Positions 24,528 to 35,669 of a DNA stretch of 64,000 nt are shown here, piece after piece. The stretch is from positions 1,674,001 through 1,738,000 of the forward strand of contig NZ_CP080437.1 of assembly GCF_021216655.1 (NCBI RefSeq). Reading direction: 5' to 3'. Origin of the DNA: Clavibacter michiganensis (GTDB lineage Bacteria > Actinomycetota > Actinomycetes > Actinomycetales > Microbacteriaceae). Both the position numbers and the translations under genes were made by a program. The notes beneath the pieces were generated by a model. It worked only from the letters and a program-made list of their open reading frames with translations. It ran no database searches and was not told where the DNA came from. The stretch's first letter is position 1. Each line of letters opens with the position of its first letter.

Positions 24528-25877
24528 ATGATGAAGACCCGACCCGCCCGACGGATGATCGCCCTGGCATCCGTCGCCGCGCTCGCCGGCGCCCTGAGCG
24601 CCTGCTCGTCGGGGGGCGACGGCGGCGGCGCATCCGCGGACGACCGCTCCCTCGAGGTGTGGACGCGCAGCACGCCGGACGACGCCGCGTCGTACCAGTT
24701 CGTGTTCGACGCCTTCACCGCGAAGACGGGCATCAGGATCGACTACAAGCCCATCCCCGAGTTCGACACCCAGCTGCAGGCGCGCGCCCAGCAGAGGAGC
24801 CTCCCGGACGTGATGGTCACCGACGCGGGCAACCTCGGCGCCTACGAGTCGCAGGGGTTCCTCCGCCCCGTGGACCGCGACGCCGTCGCCGGCGGCGACC
24901 AGATCTCCGACGCCACGTGGAAGAGCACGCTCGGCACCGACGGCGACCACTACGGCATCCCGTGGTCGCGCCAGGCGAACATCACCTTCATCCGCAAGGA
25001 CTGGCGCGAGAAGCTCGGCCTGCCGGTGCCGAAGACGTGGGACGACCTCTCCGCGCTCGCGAAGGCGTTCGCCGACGACGACCCCGACGGCGACGGGAAG
25101 GCCGACACCTACGGCATGGTCGTGCCGGGCAGCGCCGAGAACGGCTACATCGCTCGCTGGGCCGCGTCGTACATCTGGCAGGCCGGCGGGGACATCCTGA
25201 AGGACGGGGGCGACGGCACCTACACCGCCGACTTCGACAACCCGGGCACCGAGACGGCCGTGGAGTGGATCCGCGACCAGTTCTGCACGCCGGGCGTCGT
25301 CGTCCCCGGCTCCGTCAACCTCACCACCGCCAACACGCCGTTCTTCGCGCAGGGCACGGCCGGCATCTACCAGACCGGTCCCTACAACCTCAGCTCGTTC
25401 GACGCGGCCGTCGGCGCGGACAACGTGGAGGTCATCCCGACCCCGGCCGGCCCGGGCGGCGGCACGGACTCCTTCGCGGAGGGGGAGAACATCTACTTCG
25501 GCGCCTCCTCGAAGAAGCAGGACCTGCAGGAGCAGCTGGCCGAGTTCATGATCACGCCCGAGGCGCAGGAGCTCGCCATGCAGGTGAAGACGAACGACCA
25601 GGGCGTGCTCGCGCAGCCCGTGGTGCGGATCCCCGTGAACACCTCGGTCGACATCGGCACGGTGAAGGCCGACCCGCGCTGGGACACCGCGAAGGAGGTC
25701 TACGACGACCACGGCAGGTCGTTCCCGTGGGCGATCGACTTCACGCCGTACCGCCAGATCGTCGCGGACGGCCTGAACGGCGTCATCGCGGACTGCTCCA
25801 GCGACATCCCCGGCGCGCTGTCCGACATCCAGTCCCAGCTCTCCGACGAGCTCGACGAGCAGGGGGTGCAGGGATGA
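24528..25877 (+). CDS. Sugar ABC transporter substrate-binding lipoprotein
   Basis: This 449-residue binding protein of the family 1 (MalE/UgpB-like) type carries a lipoprotein signal: basic start, hydrophobic core and lipobox LSAC with C26, then a Ser/Gly-rich linker. The mature part starts SLEVWTRSTPDD and contains YGIPWSRQANITFIRKDWREK and YGMVVPGSAENGY. It is the first gene of an operon with two permeases, a glucarate-dehydratase-like enzyme and KdgD, so its ligand is probably a uronate, aldarate or short uronide. The start has a GGAG ribosome site. No ATPase gene is present in the operon; a shared MsiK-type ATPase encoded elsewhere is expected, as usual in actinobacteria. Confidence 0.9.
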   Translation: MMKTRPARRMIALASVAALAGALSACSSGGDGGGASADDRSLEVWTRSTPDDAASYQFVFDAFTAKTGIRIDYKPIPEFDTQLQARAQQRSLPDVMVTDAGNLGAYESQGFLRPVDRDAVAGGDQISDATWKSTLGTDGDHYGIPWSRQANITFIRKDWREKLGLPVPKTWDDLSALAKAFADDDPDGDGKADTYGMVVPGSAENGYIARWAASYIWQAGGDILKDGGDGTYTADFDNPGTETAVEWIRDQFCTPGVVVPGSVNLTTANTPFFAQGTAGIYQTGPYNLSSFDAAVGADNVEVIPTPAGPGGGTDSFAEGENIYFGASSKKQDLQEQLAEFMITPEAQELAMQVKTNDQGVLAQPVVRIPVNTSVDIGTVKADPRWDTAKEVYDDHGRSFPWAIDFTPYRQIVADGLNGVIADCSSDIPGALSDIQSQLSDELDEQGVQG

Positions 25878-26836
25878 CCATCGGCGCCCCCGCACCTCTC
25901 CTCGTGGATCCCGAGCGCCGCGCGCCCGCGGGCCGCAGCCCCGTGCAGCCGAAGGGCCGCCTGCCGTTCCGGACGCGCTCCCTGATCCCGTGGGCCTTCC
26001 TCGTGCCGGGCCTCGTGCTCGGCGCGCTGTTCAAGTTCATCCCGATGCTCGAGGGCTTCCGGATGAGCTTCGTGAAGGTCCAGCCGTTCCTCGGCGACAA
26101 GTTCCTGGGGCTCGACAACTACGTGCACGTGCTGCGCGACCGCCGCTTCACGGAGGCGCTCGGGCACACCGTGCTGCTCGGCATCGGGCAGACCGTCGGC
26201 GCGCTGATCATCGGCCTCGCGCTCGCGCTGCTGCTGGAGGGCACGTCGCGCCGGCTGTGGTTCGTGCGCACGGCCGTGTTCCTGCCGGTCGTCACCGCGG
26301 TGGCGGTCATCGGCGAGATCTGGCGGATCCTCTACTTCCCGACCGAGACCGGGTTCCTCAACTCGCTGCTCGGGATGGTGGGGATCCCGCCGCAGGGCTT
26401 CATCAGCGACCAGTCGACGGCGCTCGGGTACGTGATGCTCGTCGGCGTCTGGACGGGCGCGCCCTACAACATGGTCATCATCCTCGCGGGCCTGACGGGC
26501 ATCGACCGCACGCTCTACGAGGCCGCGGCCGTCGACGGCGTGACCATGCGCCAGCGCTTCCGGTACATCGTGATGCCGGCCCTCCGCCCCGCCGTCAGCG
26601 TCGTGCTGACACTCGCCGCGATCCGCAGCCTCCGCACCTTCACCGAGGTGTACGTGCTCACGGGCGGCGGACCCGCGGGATCCACCGAGGTCTGGATGAC
26701 CCGGGTGTTCTCGCTCGGCTTCAAGGCCAACGACCTGGGCGTGGCGTCGGCGGCCTCCGTGCTGCTGCTGCTCGCGACCCTGGGCCTCACCGTGGGCGTC
26801 CGCGCCCTGTCATCCCGCAAGGAGAAGGTCCGATGA
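25874..26836 (+). CDS. Sugar ABC transporter permease (MalF/UgpA type)
   Basis: This 320-residue permease has about six transmembrane helices, the first being IPWAFLVPGLVLGALFKFIPML at about 36-57. The cytoplasmic EAA loop is YEAAAVDGVTMRQRFRYIVMPAL at about 215-237, which docks on the ATPase. It overlaps both neighbours by ATGA. The proline-rich 30-residue N-terminus is typical of first permeases. It works with the next gene to form the channel for the uronate-type substrate. Confidence 0.92.
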   Translation: MTIGAPAPLLVDPERRAPAGRSPVQPKGRLPFRTRSLIPWAFLVPGLVLGALFKFIPMLEGFRMSFVKVQPFLGDKFLGLDNYVHVLRDRRFTEALGHTVLLGIGQTVGALIIGLALALLLEGTSRRLWFVRTAVFLPVVTAVAVIGEIWRILYFPTETGFLNSLLGMVGIPPQGFISDQSTALGYVMLVGVWTGAPYNMVIILAGLTGIDRTLYEAAAVDGVTMRQRFRYIVMPALRPAVSVVLTLAAIRSLRTFTEVYVLTGGGPAGSTEVWMTRVFSLGFKANDLGVASAASVLLLLATLGLTVGVRALSSRKEKVR

Positions 26837-27738
26837 GCATCCTCGAGCGCCCGACGGGCGCATCCCGCCGCGGGAACGACGGCCAGTTCGACAGCGCGCT
26901 CGGCTGGAAGCCCGGCCTCCGCCCGTCGAACGTGATCCGCTTCGCGCTCTGCGCCGTCGCCTTCGTGGTGTTCGCCGCGCCCTTCGTGATCATCGTGTCC
27001 GGCGCGTTCGACGCCTTCACGTCGTCGACGAGCATCCACCTGTTCCCGCAGAAGCTGTCGCTGGAGTCGTTCCGGGTCGCGTTCGACTCGGGCGTGCTCG
27101 GCTACCTCCGCAACTCGCTCGTGATCGCGGGTGGCGGGCTCGTGCTGCAGGTGAGCGTCGCGATCCTGACGTCCTACGCGCTCGCCCGGCACCGGTTCCG
27201 CGGGCAGTCGTTCGTGCTGCTGCTGTTCCTGCTCACGATGATGCTGCCGGAGGAGGTCATCGCGATCCCGCTGTCGCAGGTCATCGGGGACGTGGGCGGC
27301 ACGGGGCTGGACCTCCGCGGCACGCCCTTCGGCGTGATCCTCCCGGTGGCGGTGTGGGGCTTCTCGATCCTCGTCATGACGGAGTTCATGAAGGACATCC
27401 CGCTCGAGATCGAGGAGGCCGCGCGCCTCGACGGGTGCGGCGAGCTGCGCATGCTGTGGACCGTGATCCTGCCGCTGTGCAAGCCGGTGCTGGGCGTCGT
27501 CACGATCTTCGGCTTCATGATGATCTGGGACCAGTACCTGCTCCCCCTCATCGCCGCGAACGACCCGAGCGACTACACGCTCACGGTCGCGCTCAGCGTC
27601 CTCCGCACCGACCCCACGGTCGGCTCGGGCGTCCTGCTCGCCGGGGCGCTGCTCGCGCTCCTGCCGAGCCTCGTCATCTACCTGCTCATGCAGCGGTCGC
27701 TCATCCGGGGGATCACCTCGGGCGCGACGAAGGGATAG
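26833..27738 (+). CDS. Sugar ABC transporter permease (MalG/UgpE type)
   Basis: This 301-residue permease has six helices, starting VIRFALCAVAFVVFAAPFVIIVSGAF (about 34-59), and the EAA loop EIEEAARLDGCGELRMLWTVILPLCKPVL (about 194-222 contains it). The long extracytoplasmic loop after helix 1 (SSTSIHLFPQKLSLESF) is standard for the second permease. The ATG overlaps the previous stop (ATGA), and the dehydratase gene starts four bases after its stop. Confidence 0.92.
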   Translation: MSILERPTGASRRGNDGQFDSALGWKPGLRPSNVIRFALCAVAFVVFAAPFVIIVSGAFDAFTSSTSIHLFPQKLSLESFRVAFDSGVLGYLRNSLVIAGGGLVLQVSVAILTSYALARHRFRGQSFVLLLFLLTMMLPEEVIAIPLSQVIGDVGGTGLDLRGTPFGVILPVAVWGFSILVMTEFMKDIPLEIEEAARLDGCGELRMLWTVILPLCKPVLGVVTIFGFMMIWDQYLLPLIAANDPSDYTLTVALSVLRTDPTVGSGVLLAGALLALLPSLVIYLLMQRSLIRGITSGATKG

Positions 27739-27742
27739 CACC

Positions 27743-28975
27743 ATGATCATCCACGACCTCGTCGTCACCCCCATCGCCTTCCGCGACCCGCCGCTGCTCA
27801 ACGCCGACGGCGTGCACGAGCCGCTCGCGCTCCGCACCATCGTCGAGCTGGTCGTGGACGGCGGGGTCGTCGGCCTCGGCGAGGGACAGGGCGGCGCCGT
27901 CGTGGCCGCGCGCGTCGCGTCCGTGCGCGACGCGATCGTCGGCCTGCGCGTCACCGACCTGCACGGCATCGAGCGGGCGGTGGACGCGGCGCTCGGCGGC
28001 GACGCCGGACCGCTCAGCCGGCAGGAGCGCCGCGTCGTCTTCTCGATGATCGACGTGGCCGCGCACGACGCGTGGGGCCGGATCACCGGGCTGCCCGTGA
28101 GCGAGCTGCTCGGCGGGCGCGTGCGCGACCGGGTCCCGTACAGCGCGTACCTCTTCTACAAGTGGGCGGCGCACCCGGGCGCCGAGCCCGACGCGTTCGG
28201 CGAGGCGCTGGATCCGGCCGGCATCGTCGCGCAGGCGCGCCACCTCATCGACCGGTACGGCTTCGGCTCCATCAAGCTGAAGGCCGGCGTCTTCCCGCCC
28301 GACCAGGAGGTCGCCGCCATCCGCGCGCTGGCCGAGGCGTTCCCGACGCACCCGCTGCGCATCGACCCGAACGGAGCGTGGACGCACGAGACCGCGGTGC
28401 GCGTGGCGGCCGAGCTCGACGGCGTGCTCGAGTACCTCGAGGATCCGGTGCTCGGCATCGACGGCATGTCGCGCGTCGCCGCCGAGGTGCCGCAGCCGCT
28501 CGCCACGAACATGTGCGTCGTCACCTTCGAGCAGATCCAGGAGGCGTTCGCGAAGGACGCCGTGCAGATCGTGCTCTCCGACCACCACTACTGGGGCGGG
28601 CTCGCGCACACCCGGGAGCTCGCCGCCATCTGCCGCACCTTCGGCGTGGGCCTCTCGATGCACTCCAACTCGCACCTCGGGATCTCGCTCGCCGCCATGA
28701 CGCACGTCGCCGCCGCCAGCCCCGAGCTCGCGTACGCCTGCGACACGCACTACCCGTGGAACCGCGGCGACGACGTGATCGTGCCGGGCGCGCTCGAGAT
28801 CGTCGGCGGATCCGTCGCCGTGCCGACCGGCCCCGGCCTCGGCGTCGAGCTCGACCACGCCGCGCTCGACCGCCAGCACCTGGTGTACGTGGAGTCGGGC
28901 CGCACCGCGCGCGACGACTCCGGCTACATGCAGACCATCCAGCCCGCCTACGACCCCACCCTCCCGAGGTTCTGA
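27743..28975 (+). CDS. gudD: Glucarate dehydratase-like enolase superfamily enzyme
   Basis: This 410-residue cytosolic enzyme belongs to the glucarate dehydratase branch of the enolase superfamily, which removes water from D-glucarate or galactarate-type diacids to give 5-keto-4-deoxyglucarate. The catalytic set is visible: KLK with K178 and K180, metal ligands D208 (RIDPNGAW), E233 (YLEDPV) and N256 (ATNM), D280 (VLSDHHYWGG) and the base H307 (SMHSNSHLGIS). The capping domain is residues 1-120. Its stop overlaps the KdgD start by one base. Substrate stereochemistry (glucarate or galactarate) cannot be read here; the uronate dehydrogenase next door supports an aldarate. Confidence 0.88.
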   Translation: MIIHDLVVTPIAFRDPPLLNADGVHEPLALRTIVELVVDGGVVGLGEGQGGAVVAARVASVRDAIVGLRVTDLHGIERAVDAALGGDAGPLSRQERRVVFSMIDVAAHDAWGRITGLPVSELLGGRVRDRVPYSAYLFYKWAAHPGAEPDAFGEALDPAGIVAQARHLIDRYGFGSIKLKAGVFPPDQEVAAIRALAEAFPTHPLRIDPNGAWTHETAVRVAAELDGVLEYLEDPVLGIDGMSRVAAEVPQPLATNMCVVTFEQIQEAFAKDAVQIVLSDHHYWGGLAHTRELAAICRTFGVGLSMHSNSHLGISLAAMTHVAAASPELAYACDTHYPWNRGDDVIVPGALEIVGGSVAVPTGPGLGVELDHAALDRQHLVYVESGRTARDDSGYMQTIQPAYDPTLPRF

Positions 28976-29943
28976 TGACGACGACCGACACCGCCGCCCA
29001 CCCCGCCACCGCCCCGGCTCCCGTATCCGCCGGCCTCCTCCCGCCGTTCGAGGGCGTGCTCTTCTTCCCGGTCACGCCGTTCGACCAGGCCGATCGCGTG
29101 GACGTCGACGTGCTCGCCGCGCACGTGTCCCACGGCCTCGACCAGGGCGCGGGCGCCGCGTTCGTCGCGTGCGGCACGGGCGAGTTCCACGCGCTCGACA
29201 TCGACGAGTACGCGCAGGCCGTGCGCGCCGGTGTCGCCGCGGCGGGCGGCCGCCACCTCGTCATCGCGGGGGTAGGCGGGCCGCTCGGGCACGCGCGCCG
29301 CTGCGCGCAGCTGGCCACCGAGCTCGGCGCCGACGGGATCCTCGTGCTGCCGCCGTACCTCGTCGCAGGTCCCCAGGAGGGCCTCGCCGCGTACGTCGAG
29401 GCCGTCGCCCGGACCACTCCCCTGCCGCTCATCGCCTACCACCGCGGCCAGGCGCAGTTCACGGAGGCCACGGTCGAGCGGCTCCTCTCGCTGCCGACGC
29501 TGGCCGGGATCAAGGACGGCGCGGGCGACGTGGCCCTGTTCCAGCGCTTCGTGCTCGCCGCGCGCCGAGCCGGACGCGACGACGTGCAGTTCTTCAACGG
29601 GCTGCTCACGGCCGAGTCGAGCCAGGCCGCCTACCGGGCGATCGGCGTGCCGCTGTACTCGTCGGCCGTGTTCGCGATGGCGCCGCGGATCGCGAGCGCG
29701 TTCCACGCCGCGTACCGCGCCGACGACCTCGAGCGGCAGCGCTTCCTGCTCGACGAGTTCTTCACGCCGCTCGTGCGGCTGCGCGACGAGACGCCGGGAT
29801 TCGCGGTGTCGCTCATCAAGGCGGGGCTGCGCCTGGGCGGCGTGCCGGTGGGATCCGTGCGGGCACCGCTCGTGGATCCGTCGCCGCGGCAGCTGGCCGA
29901 GCTCGAGCGGATCCTCGCCCACGGGGAGGACGTGGTCGCCTGA
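28975..29943 (+). CDS. kdgD: 5-dehydro-4-deoxyglucarate dehydratase
   Basis: This 322-residue class I aldolase-fold enzyme dehydrates and decarboxylates 5-keto-4-deoxyglucarate to 2,5-dioxopentanoate, the step after GudD. DHDPS-family marks are seen: FFPVTPFD near residue 30, GTGEF at 67-71, Y155 in LIAYHRG and the Schiff-base lysine K180 in AGIKDGAGD. It has about 25 extra residues at the N-terminus. The ATG overlaps the GudD stop (TGATG). The dehydrogenase that turns 2,5-dioxopentanoate into 2-oxoglutarate is not in this window. It converges with the thioredoxin-domain gene four bases away. Confidence 0.93.
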   Translation: MTTTDTAAHPATAPAPVSAGLLPPFEGVLFFPVTPFDQADRVDVDVLAAHVSHGLDQGAGAAFVACGTGEFHALDIDEYAQAVRAGVAAAGGRHLVIAGVGGPLGHARRCAQLATELGADGILVLPPYLVAGPQEGLAAYVEAVARTTPLPLIAYHRGQAQFTEATVERLLSLPTLAGIKDGAGDVALFQRFVLAARRAGRDDVQFFNGLLTAESSQAAYRAIGVPLYSSAVFAMAPRIASAFHAAYRADDLERQRFLLDEFFTPLVRLRDETPGFAVSLIKAGLRLGGVPVGSVRAPLVDPSPRQLAELERILAHGEDVVA

Positions 29944-29947
29944 GCCC

Positions 29948-31849
<1,902 letters not shown>

Positions 31850-31855
31850 GCGTCC

Positions 31856-31861
31856 ACGCTA
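31856..31861 (-). promoter_or_regulatory. -10 element, leaderless start of the DUF255 gene
   Basis: TAGCGT on the minus strand ends six bases before the ATG at 31849; no Shine-Dalgarno is seen. Confidence 0.5.
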
Positions 31862-31889
31862 CGCGCGGGGCGCGGCGCCGACCCCGGCG

Positions 31890-33047
31890 TCAGATCCAGT
31901 CGCGCTTGCGGAAGATGCCGTAGAGCACGCCGCTCACGCCGAGCATCAGCACGAGGGAGAAGGGGTAGCCCCAGTCCCAGTGCAGCTCCGGCATGATGTC
32001 GAAGTTCATGCCGTAGACGCTCGAGACGAGCGTGGGCGCGAAGAGGATGGCCGCCCAGCCGGAGATCTTGCGGGTCTCCACGCTCTGCCGGTTGCTCGAC
32101 TCGCTGAGCTCGCGCATCTCCTCGTTCTGGCGCTGCCCGACGAGCGTCGAGTTCACGGTGAGGATGTCGCGCAGCAGCACGCGGAACTCCTCCACGCGCT
32201 CGTTCACGACGATGACGTGGTCGGCCACGTCGCGGAGCGCCTGCTGCAGGTCCTCGCTGACCTCGTACTTGCCGGATCCCGCCTGCAGCTGCTGCAGCAT
32301 GCCGCCGAGCGGGCGCACCGCGCGCTGGAAGTCGATGACCTCGCGGGAGAGCTCGTAGATGCGGCGGGACACGGCGGGATCCCCGTCGAACACCTGGTCC
32401 TCGATCTCGTCGATGTCGTTGGCGAGGCCCGTGACGACGGGCGCGTACCCGTCGACGACGGCGTCGAGGATCGCGTAGAGCACCGACTGGGGGCCGTGCG
32501 AGAGCAGCTCGGGCCGCTCCTGCATGCGCGTGCGGATGGCGGAGAGGTCGGGCGACTCGGCGTGCCGGACGGTGATCACGAAGTTGCGGCCGAGGAACAC
32601 GTGCAGCTCGCCGAACTCCACCTCCTCGCGGTCGTCCACGTAGCGGGCCGCGCGCAGCACCGTGAAGAGCGTGGAGCTGTAACGCTCGGTCTTGGGGCGC
32701 TGGTGGGCCTGCACCGCGTCCTCCACCGCGAGCTCGTGCAGGTCGAACTCCTCGGCGAGCGCCTGCAGCTCCTCGACCGTGGGCCGGTAGAGGCCGATCC
32801 ACGCCATCGCCTCGGGCCGCTCGTCGAGCTCGCGGAACGTGTCGGCGAGCGTGGCGGGCGAGGCGACGCGGCAGCCGTCGACGTAGACGCCGTTGTCGAC
32901 GAGGCTCGGGCGGCGCGCGCCCGACCGCTCCGCCGGATCCTCCCGCTCGGCCCGCGCCCGCGACGCGCCGCCCGCATGCCCGCCGAGGGGCGCGACGCCC
33001 CGGGAGACCACGGACTTGAGGCGCGTGCGGATGCGGTGCTGGGACAT
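31890..33047 (-). CDS. corA: CorA family magnesium/cobalt transporter
   Basis: This 385-residue protein has a long soluble N-terminal part with the CorA funnel (about 50-315) and two C-terminal helices. The GMN signature at the end of helix 1 reads SVYGMNFDIMPELHWDWGYPF, and the C-terminus is the basic FRKRDWI. Mg2+ (or Co2+/Ni2+) moves passively through the pentamer. The first 45 residues are Arg/Gly-rich and probably disordered. The ATG at 33047 has TACCGT seven bases upstream on the minus strand, supporting it as a leaderless start. Confidence 0.92.
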   Translation of the reverse strand: MSQHRIRTRLKSVVSRGVAPLGGHAGGASRARAEREDPAERSGARRPSLVDNGVYVDGCRVASPATLADTFRELDERPEAMAWIGLYRPTVEELQALAEEFDLHELAVEDAVQAHQRPKTERYSSTLFTVLRAARYVDDREEVEFGELHVFLGRNFVITVRHAESPDLSAIRTRMQERPELLSHGPQSVLYAILDAVVDGYAPVVTGLANDIDEIEDQVFDGDPAVSRRIYELSREVIDFQRAVRPLGGMLQQLQAGSGKYEVSEDLQQALRDVADHVIVVNERVEEFRVLLRDILTVNSTLVGQRQNEEMRELSESSNRQSVETRKISGWAAILFAPTLVSSVYGMNFDIMPELHWDWGYPFSLVLMLGVSGVLYGIFRKRDWI

Positions 33048-33054
33048 GACGGAC

Positions 33055-33060
33055 ACGGTA
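33055..33060 (-). promoter_or_regulatory. -10 element, leaderless start of corA
   Basis: TACCGT on the minus strand ends seven bases before the ATG at 33047. Confidence 0.5.
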
Positions 33061-33103
33061 CCCGGCGGAGGTGACGCGTCCGTGCCGGTGGGGAGCGACC
33101 CGG

Positions 33104-33946
33104 TCAGACCACCTGGTCGGGGTGGCTGCCCACGCGTCCGACGGCCTCGAGCGCGGTGATCCCCGCCATCTCGTCGTCGGTCAGCGCGAAGTCGAACACG
33201 TCGGCGTTCTCGACCAGCCGCTCGCGCCGCGTGGTCTTCGGGAAGACGATCGTGCCGCGCTGCACGTGCCAGCGGAGCACGACCTGCGCGTCCGTGCGGT
33301 CGTGCGCGCGGGCGGCGTCGCGCACGACGGGCGCGTCGGCGACCGCGCCGCGCGCGAGCGGGCTCCACGCCTGCACCGCGATGCCGTGCTCGGCGAGGTG
33401 CTCGGTCGTCGCGCGCTGCTGGTGGCGCGGGTGCAGCTCTATCTGGTCGACCGCGGGCGCGGGCAGCCCGGCCGCATCCAGCGCCTCGAGGTGCGGCACG
33501 AGGAAGTTGGAGACGCCGATGGAGCGGGTGAGCCCCTCCTCGCGCGCCGCGGCGAGCGCCTCCCACGTCTCGACGTAGAGGCCGCGCGCGGCGGCGGGCC
33601 AGTGGATGAGGATCAGGTCGACCGCGGGGAGGCCGAGCCGGTCGAGGCTCCGGCGCACCGCCTCCGTCGCCCGCTCGCGACCGTGGTCGTCGTTCCAGAC
33701 CTTGGTGGTGACGAAGAGCTCGTCGCGCGGGATGCCGGACGCGCGGATCGCCCGCCCGACGCCCTCCTCGTTGCCGTACATGGCCGCGGTGTCGATGTGC
33801 CGGTAGCCGACCTCGAGCGCCTCGGTGACGATCCGCTCGGCGTCTCCGTCCGACACCTTGTACGTGCCCACGCCGAACTGCGGGATCGGGACGCCGTCGC
33901 CCATCGCGACCGACGGGATGGAGGCGCGGAGGACCCCGCCGCTCAC
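33104..33946 (-). CDS. Aldo/keto reductase (AKR5-like)
   Basis: This 280-residue NADPH-dependent TIM-barrel oxidoreductase shows the AKR set: GVGTYKV, GYRHIDTAAMYGNEEGVGRAI (Asp and Tyr of the tetrad), VTTKVWNDDHG (Lys), LILIHWP (His), and the C-terminal FPKTTRRERLVENADVFDF that binds the cofactor phosphate. It resembles 2,5-diketo-gluconate reductases. The GTG start at 33946 overlaps the stop of the acyl-CoA ligase gene (GTGA), so it is co-transcribed with it, suggesting an aldehyde or ketone from acyl metabolism as substrate, though these enzymes are broad in specificity. Confidence 0.9.
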   Translation of the reverse strand: MSGGVLRASIPSVAMGDGVPIPQFGVGTYKVSDGDAERIVTEALEVGYRHIDTAAMYGNEEGVGRAIRASGIPRDELFVTTKVWNDDHGRERATEAVRRSLDRLGLPAVDLILIHWPAAARGLYVETWEALAAAREEGLTRSIGVSNFLVPHLEALDAAGLPAPAVDQIELHPRHQQRATTEHLAEHGIAVQAWSPLARGAVADAPVVRDAARAHDRTDAQVVLRWHVQRGTIVFPKTTRRERLVENADVFDFALTDDEMAGITALEAVGRVGSHPDQVV

Positions 33947-35529
33947 GCGCCGAACCGCTCGACGAGCGTCCGCTTCAGGATCTTGCCGCTCGGCCCGAGC
34001 GGCAGCGCCTCGACCACCTCGACCCGCCGCGGGTACTTGTAGGAGGCGATGCGCTCCTTCATGTACGCGACGACCTCCGCCGCGTCGACGGTGGCGTCCG
34101 CCTTCGGCACGATCGCCGCGACGATCTCCTGCCCGTGCTCCTCGTGCGGCACGCCGAACACGGCGCACTGCGCGACGGCCTCGTGCCGGGCGAGCACCTC
34201 CTCGACCTCGCGCGGGTACACGTTGTAGCCGTTGCGCAGGATCATGTCCTTCGTCCGGTCGACCACGCGGATGTAGCCGTCCTCGTCGATGGTGCCGAGG
34301 TCGCCCGAGCGGAACCAGCCGTCGACGACCGCGCGGGCCGTGTCCTCGGGGCGGTGCAGGTAGCCGTTCATGAGGTTGTGGCCGCGGATCACGATCTCGC
34401 CGAGCGTGCCGCGCTCGACGAGCTCCACGCGGTCCTCGTGCTCGGGGTCGGCGATCTCGATCTGCACGCCCCAGATCGGCTTCCCGACCGTACCGGGCCG
34501 GGCCGGTACGCCGACGTGGTTGAACGACGCGACAGGCGAGGTCTCGGTGAGGCCGTAGCCCTCGTGGATCTCGGCGTCGAACTGCTCGCGGAACGCGTCG
34601 ATGACGGCGACGGGGATCGCGGCGCCGCCCGAGATGGCGTAGCGGAGGACCGGGCGCGCGGGGTTCCGGGCGGCGGCCGCGAGCAGCGCGAAGTACATGG
34701 TGGGCACGCCCATGAACACCTGGGTCTCGTGCTCGACCATGAGCGCGAGCGCGGTGTCGCCGTCGAAGCGCGGCACCATCACGATCGTGGCGCCCGCCCG
34801 GAACGACGCGTTCATGGTGCAGGTCTGGCCGAAGGTGTGGAACAGGGGCAGGCAGCCGAGGATCCGATCGCCGGCGCGCAGGTCGAAGGTGTCGAGGATG
34901 AGCACGTCGACCTGCATCACGAGCGCGAGGTGGCTGCCCTCCGCGCCCTTCGGCTGGCCGGTGGTGCCGGAGGTGTAGAGGATCGTCGCGGTGTCCGACG
35001 GCCGACGCGGCACGTAGGTGCGGATGGGCGTCGCGGCCTGCGCGAGCTCCTCGAGCCGGTCGGGCCCTCCCTCGGTGGAGGCCGGCACGAGCACGCTGAT
35101 GACCGGCACGTCGGCGAGCGCCGCGCCCTTCGCGCCCTGCTCGAGCAGCGGGCCGGCGCAGACCAGGAGCGCGGATCCGGAGTCGCGCAGCACGTACGCG
35201 ATCTCCTCGCTCTTCAGCAGCGCGTGCACGGGCACGACCACGCCGCCGAGCGCGAGCACCGCGTAGTAGACGCGCGGGAAGTCGGCGACGTTCGGGATGA
35301 GCATCGCGACGCGCGTGCCCTCGCCCACCCCGCGGTCGCGGAGGGCGCCCGCGTAGGCGCGCGTCTCGTCCCAGAGCTCGCGGTAGGTGGTGGAGACGTC
35401 GCCGACGACCACGGCGACCCGGTCGGCGTGCCGCTCGGCGGACTCGGCGAGGATCGCGGCGACCGAGACGGAGGCGAACCCGCCGTGGGGCTGCTCGTGC
35501 TCGGGCTGGAGGGGCGTGTCGGAGGTCAT
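33943..35529 (-). CDS. fadD: Long-chain acyl-CoA ligase (AMP-forming)
   Basis: This 528-residue ANL-family enzyme activates a fatty or other carboxylic acid through an acyl-AMP. The P-loop is ATILYTSGTTGQPKGAEGSH, the A5 motif is EGYGLTETSPVASFNHVG, the A7 region is GWFRSGDLGTIDEDGYIRVVDRTKDMILRNGYNVYPREVEEVL, shown here only by its landmarks (D of SGDLG, R of VDRTKD), and the catalytic lysine lies in PLGPSGKILKRTLV near the C-terminus. Chain length preference cannot be read. It is the first gene of a two-gene operon with the aldo/keto reductase. Confidence 0.9.
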   Translation of the reverse strand: MTSDTPLQPEHEQPHGGFASVSVAAILAESAERHADRVAVVVGDVSTTYRELWDETRAYAGALRDRGVGEGTRVAMLIPNVADFPRVYYAVLALGGVVVPVHALLKSEEIAYVLRDSGSALLVCAGPLLEQGAKGAALADVPVISVLVPASTEGGPDRLEELAQAATPIRTYVPRRPSDTATILYTSGTTGQPKGAEGSHLALVMQVDVLILDTFDLRAGDRILGCLPLFHTFGQTCTMNASFRAGATIVMVPRFDGDTALALMVEHETQVFMGVPTMYFALLAAAARNPARPVLRYAISGGAAIPVAVIDAFREQFDAEIHEGYGLTETSPVASFNHVGVPARPGTVGKPIWGVQIEIADPEHEDRVELVERGTLGEIVIRGHNLMNGYLHRPEDTARAVVDGWFRSGDLGTIDEDGYIRVVDRTKDMILRNGYNVYPREVEEVLARHEAVAQCAVFGVPHEEHGQEIVAAIVPKADATVDAAEVVAYMKERIASYKYPRRVEVVEALPLGPSGKILKRTLVERFGA

Positions 35530-35654
35530 GGGCGGATCCCGTCGGTCGTCGTCGACTCGGACGACGGATGCCGCCCGTGCGCCCAGCGGTCCGGCGCCTC
35601 CCTCACGACGATAGCCACCAGCGTCCGCCCACGGGGTGCTCGACGGCCCGCGGA

Positions 35655-35660
35655 TAGACT
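35655..35660 (+). promoter_or_regulatory. -10 element upstream of hrpA
   Basis: TAGACT ends nine bases before the ATG at 35670 and no Shine-Dalgarno is visible, so the leader would be at most two or three bases. Confidence 0.45.
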
Positions 35661-35669
35661 CACACCAGC

